A stretch of 64,000 nucleotides of DNA from NCBI GenBank assembly GCA_963277665.1, contig OY728120.1, positions 422,598,138-422,662,137 of the forward strand, written 5' to 3'. Each line of letters opens with the position of its first letter. Within the stretch, counting starts at the first letter, position 1. Both the position numbers and the translations under genes were made by a program. The notes beneath the pieces were generated by a model, which worked only from the letters and a program-made list of their open reading frames with translations, ran no database searches and was not told the DNA's origin. Positions 13,901 to 24,730 of the stretch are shown piece after piece. Source of the DNA: Viscum album (taxonomy: Eukaryota > Streptophyta > Magnoliopsida > Santalales > Viscaceae).

Positions 13901-14570
13901 ATTTCTAAAAATTGAAATCGTATAAGTGGAAAAAAATTAATTTAAATTTAATCTGGCATATGGGATGAGAATGTATGTTTTGAAATTAAAAATGATTCAA
14001 TTTTTTATATGTTTTTCTATGTAAATTCAATGTTAAATTGTTTCCAATGGCCTAAATTATTTTAAATGATAAAAATTGTATCTATTTATACATTAAAACT
14101 GATTTTAAAAAAATTGACTCTATAAATGAATTATATTTATTTATTAAAAATTTAAAAAATTTAAAAAATTTAATTCAAAATGGGTTCTATATTTAATTAT
14201 GCAAAAACTAAATTCTAAAAATTATAGATATTTTTAGGTTTAAAATTGGATTTATTTATATTTTAATCCTATAAATAATATTTTAAAAATGAAAAAACGT
14301 TTAATAAACATGTGTAAACATACTACAGTTATTCCTATTCATTACAATCGACACAACTACTTGAAGATAAGTAAAACATAATGTAATAATATTGAAAATA
14401 TATTATTTGTCAATGTAACTAAGTATTGTGGGTAATGAAAGATTACATAGAAACTCATTATTGTGTGTCATGTATTCTATCTGAAATAGAGTCCCGATTA
14501 AGGTAAAATTAATATCTATTTAATAAATACTAAAAACTATTATTTAATTATTAATTGAAATGTTACTTGA
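10975..14570 (-). repeat. Probable nested solo LTR of the same gypsy lineage
   Basis: This block interrupts the parallel between the two C arms. It repeats LTR landmarks already present outside it: an AATTCATTGCAATG box near 11550, two CGGTAG-type modules at 13021-13053 and 13211-13243 spaced about 190 bp, and, on the minus strand, a promoter-like region at 13410-13600. There the reverse complement of GAAGAGGTAA (TTACCTCTT, near 13414) and a TATATATA box near 13585 match the leader of A in order and spacing. No target duplication could be fixed, so insertion is inferred from layout. Confidence 0.4.
13021..13243 (-). repeat. Decayed pair of CGTACG modules (nested LTR)
   Basis: Two copies at about 13021-13053 and 13211-13243, the second containing GAGGCGGTAGTTCACCGTAT. 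The spacing of about 190 bp and the distance of about 345 bp to the TATA-like box match elements A and B. Orientation is minus. Confidence 0.5.
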
Positions 14571-14679
14571 TATATATATTATAATTCTAGTAGAATTTTA
14601 ATATCCATATATATCACTTATATTTATTAAACTCATGATTAATAAATTCCATGTAAATCATGAAAAAATCACATTACTT

Positions 14680-14907
14680 CGTGATACGGTAGTCCGTTAT
14701 TCACACAATTGATGTTTTAATATTCCCAAAAAATGGAATACACAATGTTATCTGTTATATAATAATTATAGACCATAATTACATCATAAAGGTAATTAAT
14801 TTCATATATATACATTTTTTTCATAATTAGGACCAACTAGGAAACATATTAATGGAAAAAAAGAACTACATCGGTTCACCATGTGGTTTTCCCCCCACAC
14901 ACAAATG
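14680..14907 (-). repeat. Decayed pair of CGTACG modules (outer C arm)
   Basis: The copies at 14680-14710 (GTGATACGGTAGTCCGTTAT) and 14879-14907 correspond in order and spacing to those at 54769-54797 and 54965-54991. The surrounding sequence is also similar, which supports the view that the two arms are LTRs of one element. Confidence 0.5.
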
Positions 14908-17442
14908 ATGTTTTTGTAATCAATTTTTATAGATTTTTTCATGGTTTTAGATAATATATTTTGTATAAAAACACCTTAGTATATACAATATATTTTTTTT
15001 ATTAAATAATAATTATATAAAAATAATCAAAGCACATGGATAAGGATATAGAATAAAAAACCTTTAGGAAAACATTATAAATTTTTAGGGTACCATCCTC
15101 CTATTTTTACTAAAACCTTAAATTTTTTTATTTCAAAGAAAACTAAGTATTATAATATATTTTCTGGGATAGTTGGGAATTATTTTTCAAGGGGATGGAT
15201 AAAAAAAATTTATTGATATGTGTGGTGACATGGGGAGAGTGACTAGCTTGTTATAGTTGAAGAGGAGTTGAATTAATTTATATACTATAATTTATATACC
15301 ATTGGGAGGTATCTTATTCCTAAGGGGACTAAATAATTGTTTAATTATTGAGTGGGGTGTATTTTTTCAAGTAACATCTCCACCAAAAAAAATAAATACA
15401 TTTTTTATTCATTTTATTCTTGAACTCCAATTTTTCATTGTTTCATTTTGAGTTTTCATTAAAGTATGTTTTTTTTCAAAAATACATAATTCATCCATTA
15501 AGAATAAATTAAAGTGAGATAAATTATATAATTTAGACCTACTGATTTTAAATATGAAATCCATGTTATAAAATAATAAAATCAATGTTTAGTGGAAATT
15601 AATTTTAAAATAAGCACATGTAACACGAAAAAACAGTCTATTAACAATAAACCGGAAAAATATGGATTCAAAATTATGGGTCGATATATTCCCATTAGAA
15701 TATAATTTATTCAATTAATGTATAATAATTTATATTTATTATCCTTTTAAATCAATTTTTAAAAATTTGGTATTTATAAATTTTAAATCATTTGAATAAA
15801 ATAACATTTATTATCTTATATCATTAATAAAAATTTTGACATTATTTATTTAATTTTTATATTAAAAATATGAACAAAATAATGAAATTAAAATAAATTA
15901 TGTTTACAGGATTGTATCAAGATATATTAAATTTAAAAATAATTTATAGTAAAAATAATTCTATTTACCTTAATTTTAATATTTTTCGTATCATTTATTT
16001 AATTTCATTATTAAGAAAATAATCAATGTATTGGTACTTTATAAGAATTTATTGTAACTATATAATCTCAAAAAATTTGTGATAAATTATTAGGAATATA
16101 AAAATTCTTTTATATTTCAAAATATAATTTAAAAAAGGACATATAGAGTTTTTACTCTCCCTAATTTTATGTAGAAATTATGTATAACAAATATACATTT
16201 TTTTATTTTATTTTCATAAAATATTTTATATGTCTAATTAATAATATGTTTCCACAAAATTCTTTACATTGGATAAATAATTCTTACGTTTGAAATTATT
16301 TCTATAAAAATGGTGTTTGAAATTTTTTGGGTCATTTTTGAGCCTTATATTCTTTGATTAACCACTAAGTAAATTTGTTTTTACATTAAATTATGTAATT
16401 AATTTAAAACATTTTCACTAACCACAATAGTAAAAAATGGAATTATTAAGAAAAATTAATTATTCTAATAACAAATAATGAATACATTTTTTTCAAATTA
16501 TATTCACATATGTGGAATAATTTAATTTAGAATTAATTTTTCAGATACGATCATAATGGTGAGTTTAAAAGTAGAACTGTTCAAAAGATGAAATTTTTTT
16601 TAAATAAAAATTCAATAAATGAATTATTCCAATGACCTTTATTGGATTGATATAATTATAATAGGCCAATTTTTTATTTAAGACCAATTCAAAATATATT
16701 TTTACTTTTTAAATATTTTAGTCAAAATTACACTTTTCAATTAATCTTTTGTATATTTTACTATACATCAAGATTTAAAACGTTTCAAGAAAAAGATCAA
16801 TAATTAACCATAATATACTTTGGGAATTATTAGATATAAAAATTAAATTATACTTCCAAACTAAAATATATAAATAATAAAAAATTATTTTTAAAAAAAT
16901 TGCTCAATAAAAAAGTGACAAAACTAGTTTATAAAAAAAATTGGGGTTTTAAGCATCCAATTAGATTAGCTTTTATCTATTCACTAGAAATAAATATGAT
17001 GAATTTTAACAATTTGATTTAATATATTAAGTATAAATATCATTAATATAGTCTAATACGAGTTATTTAATTTCTAAATTGGTATAAAACCCACTTATTC
17101 GAATTAAATAAGATTTTTAGATATCTTTAAATTTACAAAAGTTGTTTTATTTTATTTTAAACTTAATTGGTCCCAAAATAAATTATTATATGAAATTGTG
17201 AAATAAAAATTTTCATAACTTATTTAATCATATTAATAAATTCCATTCATAGCATTATGTGAAAACTTCCATTACAAATAATAATAACATTCGTATATTA
17301 TTGTTCGGTAAAAACCTTGTCTTGCATGAAAGACAATATATTGAAAAAAATATTTGATGCGTGTATCATAAAATAAACTTATTGTTTCATTCCATTTTAT
17401 CTATTGAATAAATTTTATTTTCTAAAACATTTTGGTGTTACA

Positions 17443-17456
17443 TCTTCAACCCCTTT
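17443..17456 (-). other. Polypurine tract of element C
   Basis: On the minus strand AAAGGGGTTGAAGA directly precedes TGTAACACC, the LTR start. This is the normal place and composition of the plus-strand primer site of a gypsy element. Confidence 0.6.
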
Positions 17457-17464
17457 AAAAAAAT

Positions 17465-18109
17465 TCATCCTTGTAATTTGAACTTTATCTCGTACAATAT
17501 ATTTGGAAATACAAAATAATTTTGTTTCAATGCCTCATTGTAAAAAAGGATTAATAAAACTTCCTCACAATAATATGGAAAATTTAGTATGATGTTCTTC
17601 TGGACAAACACATAACTATATTTCAATATACGAGAAAATATGTTCGAATTCAATAAAATCATAAATAATTATAGAGAGTGATAGAGCTCATTGATCACTT
17701 GAATATGAATGATCAATGGAATGTTAAGGGCCCAAAACCCATACATGTTTGATGATCGAAAGCAAATTATTTCATCAAAATTTAAGGTACAAAGGTATTA
17801 TTTTTTCCTCAATATACAATTCATATAGTTGAATAATTTACATACCATCTAGAATAAGATAGGACTATATGTATACTTACCTGATGAGTTAAATATCATC
17901 CTTTTTTTAATTTCCACCATAATATCATCTTATTCTACAAATGAGGAATATTCAGGATGAGTTATTAATTCAATATGCACAAATACCATCTTCTCAACAC
18001 TAAATAACCATAAAAGGGATATTCAAGCTATTTAATATATCTTTAGATATTAACCAAAAACTAATATGGTTAGTACCTGTCAATATAATTCCCTAAACGA
18101 GACAAATAT
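17465..18109 (-). pseudogene. C-terminal pol scrap of element C
   Basis: The minus-strand frame ending at 17465 carries a segment ending CISKYIVRDKV that can be laid against the pol C-terminus of element B ([14 protein letters not shown]), and it lies just upstream of the polypurine tract and LTR start, as in B. The frame breaks soon upstream. Element A has inserted at 18110, so the rest of the internal region is cut off or lost. Resemblance is weak at protein level; the position carries most of the argument. Confidence 0.45.
18105..18109. repeat. Target-site duplication of element A (left)
   Basis: AATAT directly before the LTR start; the same five bases follow the 3' LTR at 28829-28833. 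Confidence 0.85.
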
Positions 18110-20008
18110 TGTAACACCCCAAGATTTCATAGTGTGTTATTTCTTCAAAATAATTCAATTACTTGCACTACACGCAACACCGAGTTCAATCACACCATGA
18201 CTTACAAAAAAAATCCATTCAAAAGAGGTTATGAATAGTATTATCTAAATTTTAAACTTTATATAATCGTTATAATTTTAGAATCCATATTATGAGTTTC
18301 TTAGATATAATGCAAGAACAAATTCATTTTCAGTATTGCACTTTTATCAAATTTTAATAGTTAACCCTTTTTAAATAAAATATTTTAAACTTTTGACTAA
18401 ATGGGGACATCAAAAATTTAAAATGAAACATCCCAAGCTTCCACGGTACGCTCTCTTTGAATAACACAGTAGCGTGTGTTGTACGCAACCTTGAGTTTTA
18501 ACACACGCCACAACCAATCAAACTGGCCGTTATGAATAGTAATACCTAAATTTTGAAATAATATATATTTTATATTTTGAAATGGACTTCATTTTTGGAT
18601 TCGGAATATCGAATTTAGCCTAAGGTGAAATTTTGGTACTTTTCGGATAACTTTCATATTTTGATGAATAGTGAAAATTACTAAAATTTAATTAAAAACA
18701 ACTTTTTTAATCAAAATAATTAATAGTGATAAATTATGAATTTGAGTGGTTTTAAAGTATATTTATAATATATTTTTACAATTTAATATAATGTTGGTCA
18801 TTAGACAAAATTTTACAATTAAACCGAACATAAACAAGTGTCAATCTTTTGATAGTTATTATCTCTTAAAAACACGCTTTTTGTTTTGACAACGGGAATT
18901 AATTTTAAATTAATTTCTGCCACTTCTATGTTTAGAATTTAGGAAAATGGATTCCATATTTGGAATCAGGATGTTCAAATTGTGTAAATATGTAAATTTT
19001 ATTTTTAGACATTTTGAATAATTACTGCGGTAAATATTTTATTTACCATGGTTAAGGGTAAATCCGGTAAATAAGGGTTAAAAAAATAATATTATAATAA
19101 TACTAAATTACCCAAAAAATTGTCTTAACCCTATTGGTTGATACATGGTCGACCATGGGCATCTTTGGGTCTATTTTGGGACCCCATGGATCCACTTGTA
19201 AGTGATAATGACACTTTATTTTAATTAAGTTAAAATGAATACAAAAATGACACAAGCATATATCTTTTAGAAAAACAATTGTTACATAGGGTTATATATG
19301 TTGGATTTTAGATTATAAATATTCATTAGAAAGCTAAAACGATTTACTACATAATGATATTTTATTTATAATTTTTAGACATTAAATAATTTATTTTATA
19401 TATGACACAATGATTATGCAGTAATTACTAAAATAGTGAAAAATTAAAATAATTGATATTATAAATACCCAAATAAATATAATATGAAACTTTAAATGAA
19501 TTAAACTACTTTTCTAGGATAATATGATATATTAGGATTGATTTATTTGACTTTTTTCGAAGTAATCAATCTGTTATGAGTTTCACAAAAATCAACTATT
19601 GAATAGTGTCAAAATTGACATAAAAGATTTCTTAAAATAAATATTATATTATTAATTGATATTAAATTCCTAAAAATCTGCGGTTCGGCCAAAGGACTTA
19701 TATCATGATATGTGCATCATTAAATTACCACTTGGGGGTCGCTTGGATGTATATAGTAAGTTTATTAACCATATTATATAAAAATACAAAGATACATTGT
19801 AAAAGTGAAACTAATTAACTTAGAGTTAATACTTAAAGATAAGGTTAATATAAGTACCCAAACCTGTCTAAATTCTATTGGTTGAGTGGTTTTCGACCTA
19901 TCCCCACCTTAAACTTTGAATAATAAACTTTGGAGCCATTAGAAACCGAATATGAATTTATTATAAATTAATATTTCTAGATTTTTTAAAGGTGCCCCTC
20001 ACCCCTCT

Positions 20009-20015
20009 TATAAAA
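20009..20015 (+). promoter_or_regulatory. TATA box of element A 5' LTR
   Basis: TATAAAA inside CCCCTCTTATAAAAGGG, followed about 30 bp later by a pyrimidine-rich start region. The same box occurs at 26643-26649 in the 3' LTR, and at 36283-36289 and 44638-44644 in element B. Confidence 0.75.
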
Positions 20016-20359
20016 GGGAACTCCTCCTTCTCATTTCTTCACACCTTCAAAGCCTTTTGGTTCGGCCAAACTCTGCCCAAATACTCTCCTAACATCCCTC
20101 ACTACAACCTAGAGGCCTTAGTTTGATCAGAAAGCCAACCTAAGGAGCCCTTTTGATCAAATCAAAAGGAAGAACCCGAAGAAGAGGTAATGATTTCACC
20201 ACCCTTCTCCAAGTTCATTTCTTCTTCCACTTCTTCTTCCTTTGTTCTTACCATTCTAAAATAATAACTCCAGTATCTCAAATATACTGTGATGTTATTA
20301 TAAATATGGTACAATCATATTCAGTATTCTATCCACCCTTTGAATAACATGTCACCATA

Positions 20360-20395
20360 CGTGCGTACGTACGGCTTACCGTCTCCACGTCGTGG
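20360..20395 (+). promoter_or_regulatory. CGTACG module, copy 1 (A 5' LTR)
   Basis: Begins CGTGCGTACGTACGG, then ACCGTCTCCACG and a CACGTCGTGG palindrome. It contains the SBP-type core CCGTAC on the minus strand and a short ACGG/CCGT hairpin. The 3' LTR copy is at 26994-27029. Confidence 0.6.
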
Positions 20396-20548
20396 TGTAA
20401 TTGTTATTCAATATAATATTATTTGGATGGGTATAATAATGATGTGTAACTCATGTAAATAATAAATATAACATGTTAATTATTCTGTATATATGATATA
20501 CCATCCATTTATATATTATTTTAATATCAAAAGAATGATATTTTCGCT

Positions 20549-20585
20549 CGTGCGTACGTACGGACTACCGTCTCCACGAACGCGA
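20549..20585 (+). promoter_or_regulatory. CGTACG module, copy 2 (A 5' LTR)
   Basis: The same core, CGTGCGTACGTACGGACTAC and then CGTCTCCACG, 189 bp after copy 1; the flanks of the two copies are unrelated, so only the module is duplicated. The 3' LTR copy is at 27183-27219. Confidence 0.6.
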
Positions 20586-20897
20586 TGAGATTCATTCTCC
20601 ATCGTATTCATTCAAGTATAATTATCATTTGATGATTTAAAAATGATGTTTAAGGACTGGATATCATTCTGGATATGAATAAGATACAACAACCATGGCT
20701 TATGTAACAAAACATATAAAAGAAAATGAGTAAGTTAACTCCCGAAACGACGATAATTCTAAGATATTATTAACAAATCAATGTTAAAAGATCATATATG
20801 ATATCATATTAATATATATGATTCTTGTGTAATTTAATAACAATTATTTCACCATTATACAGGAGGTTAACCTACCCCAACCAAGGAAAAGTACAAG

Positions 20898-21948
20898 GTA
20901 AGGGTTATTTCACAATCTCTTCATTATCCGAGGTTGTTTATACGTAATAATATACTGGGATATCTTTATCATCCACATCCATGTTTCTTAAAGATGTATT
21001 TCAAAACATTTTTACTATTTACAATAATATGGGTTAAAGTCATTTATACCCTTGTTTGACTTTTTATAAGAGGTTTATAAAGGAATCTTTCCGTCGTTTT
21101 CAAAACAAGGTCCTTTTTAACCTTTTCGACAGAATTGAGGTAAGAATGTTTTTTTTAACTTATACGGCGGGTGCGGTTATTTTACACCGTTATAAAATCT
21201 TCAAAGCTTTCCTTACAAGATTATAAGAATATTTTCAATGAAAATGTTTTATTTTATATGGATCTTAAATGATTTCAAAATAAAAGGAGATATTCCTTTA
21301 AAATTTTTTTGATTTCATCTACGTCAACATCCTTTGATGGATTTTAAGATTATTTGAAGTTGATTTATTATGATACAAAACTTCTATATTGTATTGAAGG
21401 TTTTGTGATATGTTTAACTATGGATGTGCTATTTTTATACCATTCATAGTTTATGGTGAAATTATTGACATTTCGTATGCTAGTTTTAATACGAATGTTT
21501 ATGTTATGTTTAAACCTTTTCATATGGGAATGCATTGGACTTAATAAGTGACGGGTGGAGCCCGCTATAGCTCCTCGATGCATCGGTAGGTCTCATGAGA
21601 CAAACTAGTGTCTTGGCACAAGGCCTTGACAAAATCTTATTTGTAGTCTTGGCACGAGGCCTTGGCTATGTGGTTATGATAGTCTGGAATTATGCATTCC
21701 AACATTATGAAAGTGGTTATTGATTTTTGCATTTGATTATTCGACTAGTAGAATATCCATGTGAATAAGTAAATGGCATTATTTCATTTTATTTATGCCA
21801 TACCATGTTGAAAGTTCATGTTTGAAAGGCTTTTGTTTTAGTTATACATTGCCTTAAAAGTTTATTCTTATTTATGAAAGTTTCCGCTATTTTGTTATCC
21901 TTACTGGGAATTTGAGCTCACCCCTTTTATATGTTTTATTTTTCCCAG
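20898..21948 (+). other. Candidate leader intron 2 in element A LTR
   Basis: The donor is GTACAAG/GTAAGG; the acceptor is TTTTATTTTTCCCAG/GAAG, with a GAGCTCAC branch-like motif about 30 bp upstream. The preceding candidate exon 20863-20897 is 35 bp. Element B has the equivalent at 37185-38227 (1043 bp) after a 36-bp exon. The second copies are 27532-28582 (A) and 45540-46582 (B). It is a prediction without transcript support. Confidence 0.5.
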
Positions 21949-22195
21949 GAAGTGAAGAAGTAAATTATGAATGACCTGCAGGGATATTATGTGGGGATAT
22001 GAGTGTGGATTATGGAGACTTTATGTTGTTGTAGTAGTTTTTCATTTAATGTGTAATGTAAAACCTAGGAATATATCTAGTGTTTCCAAGGCTACTAAAC
22101 CAATCAGTCTTTCGAGATTTGATCTTTCTTGTGATCATGCCAATGTTATGTAATAATGCACCGACTCTGGGTAGCTGGGGTCGGGGCGTTACAGT

Positions 22196-22206
22196 TGGTA
22201 TCAGAG
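22196..22206 (+). other. Primer-binding site of element A
   Basis: TGGTATCAGAG, complementary to the 3' end of initiator Met-tRNA, two bases after the 5' LTR. Confidence 0.9.
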
Positions 22207-22693
22207 GAAGTTTAGTACAAACCTTGGAAGCTAGATTTAGATAAACTCTGATTAGAGCACGTAGACCAAAGATGAACTTTGAGGATTAGTATAGAAGAAC
22301 TTCCTAGAATTTTGGTATTGTAGAGATTTTGTGAGTTTTCCGAGCAATACATCCCTGTCTGGATACGAGCAGGTAGAGGCGGCTCTGGCACAGATGTACC
22401 TAGGGGTAAAACCCGAAAACACCGCTTTGAGCTAGACTCAAACGGGAACTGGTGCACGACAACGGGCCTTGCTGCACTCTTGGTTACGACACTCCCGGGG
22501 GATATGCTTAGGATAACTCTCATTTTCTTTACAAATCATTTTGAAGGGATTATGAGTATATACATCCTCAAAGAAATCATTCTTATGATTATGGATTATA
22601 TCCATAAATAGTTCAATTATGTTAAGTGTTTTATAAGTATGGGATTATGTATTTTGATTCATAAACTGATCTAGTGTGTACCATTGTTTAGAA

Positions 22694-23212
22694 ATGGCGC
22701 CCAGTAAAAGGAATGAGAACTCCAAAAATGCACATGATCCAAAGAGAAGGAAGGATCATATCTTTCATGGTCTTAAGCTAGAATTTATAAGAGAAATAGT
22801 CTCCCAGGTATTATCATCATATGAAGAAATAATATCATGTGTTGATAAGATAAGTAAAGAGTTTACCGAGTCCTATGGATTTGAAGGGAAGTAAGAGAAG
22901 AAAAGGATAGAAGAGAGAATGATGGATAAAGGGAAGAGGGAAAATAAGAATTTTCCCATATTTGGTAACTGTGGAAAGAAACACCCTGGAACTTGCCTGA
23001 AAGGAATGGGAGTTTGTTATAAGTGTGGAGGAAAAGGGCACAAATTACGTGACTTCAAGGGTAAGAAAATGGTTTCAAATGTACAATGCTTCATTTGCAA
23101 GGAGTTTGGACACTACGCGAACCTATGTCCCAGTCATCAGACTATGACGCAAATGATGCTATTGGATAATAATCAAGTTATGATACTACCACAGATGAAG
23201 AGGAATGATTAG
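22694..23212 (+). pseudogene. Gag remnant of element A with zinc knuckles
   Basis: The ATG at 22694 starts MAPSKRNENSKN and a basic, partly helical segment of 66 residues ending in a TAA at 22892-22894. The same frame continues to 23212. The downstream part has CGKKHPGTC, then a first knuckle CYKCGGKGHKLRDF, in which the last Cys is Phe, then an intact second knuckle CFICKEFGHYANLC. The capsid domain seen in elements B and E is absent, so this is a deletion derivative that keeps the nucleocapsid end. It might be read through as one protein of about 170 residues, or be dead. The ATG choice rests on the TTTAGAAATGGC context, also present at about 38552 in element B. Confidence 0.6.
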
Positions 23213-23738
23213 AGTTCTTATGTTGATTATGTCAATTGAGTGTTGTATCAACAATGTACTTGTTATAATAATTATGGAGTATATAAGGATTGTACTGCAG
23301 TACTATTTCATTAAGGACTTGAGATTGTGTGGAACAAAGAAAAGTGACTCAATAGCAGGATAAATTTTTGGAAAATATATGGTTGAGAGAATGATAAACC
23401 ATAATATAGTTCTGATACCGAGGTAGTGATTTTCGAATAATACATGATTATTTTGGAAAAAAATATATTGGATATTCTTGACTACCTTGGAACTGATTAA
23501 TGATTGAATATTCCATCATTGTTGGGGTTTAAAACATTTTTGGATTGATGAAGTATATCCAGCATTCTATATGGAATAAGGGAGCATGAATGTAATCAAT
23601 AAGGAATATGGTAATACATGATGAAGGTATTCATATGCTATTACGGGTTAAAAAGGATCTATATTATGTTTACCTTCCTTATAAATGTTAGACTGTGAGT
23701 TTGGACAGAAGTATTTTGGATAGTTCTAGTTTGGATTA
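23213..23738. other. Non-coding internal region of element A
   Basis: AT-rich, with no recognisable pol sequence or protein domain in any frame. Confidence 0.6.
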
Positions 23739-23870
23739 TTTTGGATTGCCATAAAAGGACAACCCGGAGGTCGGGCGGCAACCCGTCGCGTCCGGCAAGG
23801 CTGCGAGACTTGAACCCGCAACCGAAGGGCGACAAGGGTGTATCACCTACCACTGGACCATGAGATGTCC
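23739..23870 (-). mobile_element. tRNA-derived SINE-like insertion
   Basis: A short GC-rich island in AT-rich DNA. On the minus strand it begins GGACATCTCATGG and has a Pol III A box TGGTCCAGTGG (plus-strand 23850-23860) and B box GGTTCAAGTCT (23806-23816) at tRNA-like spacing, then a GC-rich body and a short T/A-rich tail. TAATCCA (minus strand) flanks both ends (23871-23877 and 23732-23738), a plausible 7-bp target duplication. It resembles plant Au-type SINEs in its GGTCCAGTGGTA wording. It is not a functional tRNA gene: the body continues well past the B box and no clean cloverleaf is seen. Confidence 0.55.
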
Positions 23871-23877
23871 TGGATTA

Positions 23878-24730
23878 AATAATGTAGTTTTTATTAAAAG
23901 ATCATGCAGATGAATTATAAATTCGTTTATTTTGGAACCCTATACGAATAGTGTAAATAGAATTTTTTTACATTCTATTATCTTTTAGAGTGAAAGATGA
24001 GTTTGTGGTAGAAATTTATTAATGGATAAAACTCTAATTATAAAGTAAGTATATCTCCTTATGATCTTAGACAATCTCATAAATAAATTCCTCAATATTA
24101 AGAAAAGCAACTTTGAACAAAAATGTTTTCCTAGATGGTACCTTAAATCATCACTAATTTATGGCTTTGGGATTGTTGGCCTTTTTATAGCCATGTTCTC
24201 TACCACTCTCCATCAGATAATTGATGGTTAGATTTTTCTTCCATATCCATATTTTCCTACATGGAACCCTAGTATGTGTTATTTTCGGTAATCTTCATAC
24301 TTTCGACTCTTTATTTTAAATAGAGGCCTCATTAATTCATTTTTCGATGTGGGATTTCAACTAGGATATTTTGAAACGTCAAAAATGTGTTATCCTAATA
24401 CCCTATGTTTTGTTGAACTGATGGTATTTCAATTCATCATAGATTGATGAATTTAAGGACATCAATTTTATACTTGTTTGTGATTGATGACCTCAATCAC
24501 TACCTATAAATATTTACGTTTTTCCTCCGATTATATGTCTCCAATTTCCACCAATGTTCTCCTAATCGAGATCATAATTTGGTGGTGACCCTTTGATTTC
24601 TCTTTTCCTCATATTAAGACTAAATTTTAGTAACCCAATTTCCGATGTGGGTTTTCCCACAAATATATTTTCTACTTTCAACCTTTTATTTTCGAAGAAC
24701 AATTTCAAATTGCGAGGACGCAATTTATTG
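23878..24730. other. Non-coding internal region of element A, 3' part
   Basis: No pol homology is visible. It includes an open frame on the minus strand (24562-24792) that runs into the LTR and looks fortuitous. Confidence 0.5.

Larger units (their letters stand above)
8470..17442 (-). mobile_element. Ancient gypsy LTR arm (element C, 3' side) with a nested LTR
   Basis: The plus-strand right end (GGTGTTACA, ending at 17442) is the reverse complement of the TGTAACACC start shared by the LTRs of A and B, and a polypurine tract abuts it, so this is the 3' LTR of a minus-strand element. Blocks run parallel to 52138 to about 56 kb: about 8640 with 52300, 8990-9240 with 52660-52920, 10863 with 54571, 14630-14910 with 54718-54991, and 15060-15130 with 55150-55200. 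Between about 10975 and 14570 an extra LTR of the same lineage seems to be inserted, with its own copies of the cattgg box (11560) and paired module. Limits are approximate. Confidence 0.5.
20187..20862 (+). other. Candidate leader intron 1 in element A LTR
   Basis: The donor is GAAGAG/GTAATG at 20187; the acceptor is CACCATTATACAG ending at 20862. The matching element B interval is 36460-37148, with the same AGAAGAG/GTAAT donor and ACCATTATACAG acceptor (676 against 689 bp). The second copies are 26821-27496 (A) and 44815-45503 (B). The two CGTACG modules lie inside it. Splicing is predicted from sequence only. Confidence 0.5.
18110..22193 (+). repeat. 5' LTR of element A
   Basis: Starts TGTAACACCCC and ends TCGGGGCGTTACA. 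In order: a U3 region that shares a GGACTTCATTTTTGGATT stretch with element B, a TATA box at 20009, a pyrimidine-rich leader, two candidate introns (20187-20862 and 20898-21948), two CGTACG modules, and the LTR end next to the PBS. The short open frames inside are duplicated in the other LTR and look non-coding. Confidence 0.92.

Noticed and set aside
20153..20347. 64-residue open frame, present again at 26787-26981
   Set aside because: Its repetition is due to the two LTRs of A. It starts in the leader and crosses the candidate splice donor; no protein similarity.
21368..21583. 71-residue minus-strand open frame, repeated at 28002-28217
   Set aside because: Duplicated only because it lies in both LTRs of A; antisense to the LTR and without family resemblance.
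23757..23870. Functional tRNA gene
   Set aside because: Both Pol III boxes are there, but the acceptor and anticodon stems do not form a clean cloverleaf and the GC-rich body continues past the B box. A SINE-like element with a target duplication fits better.
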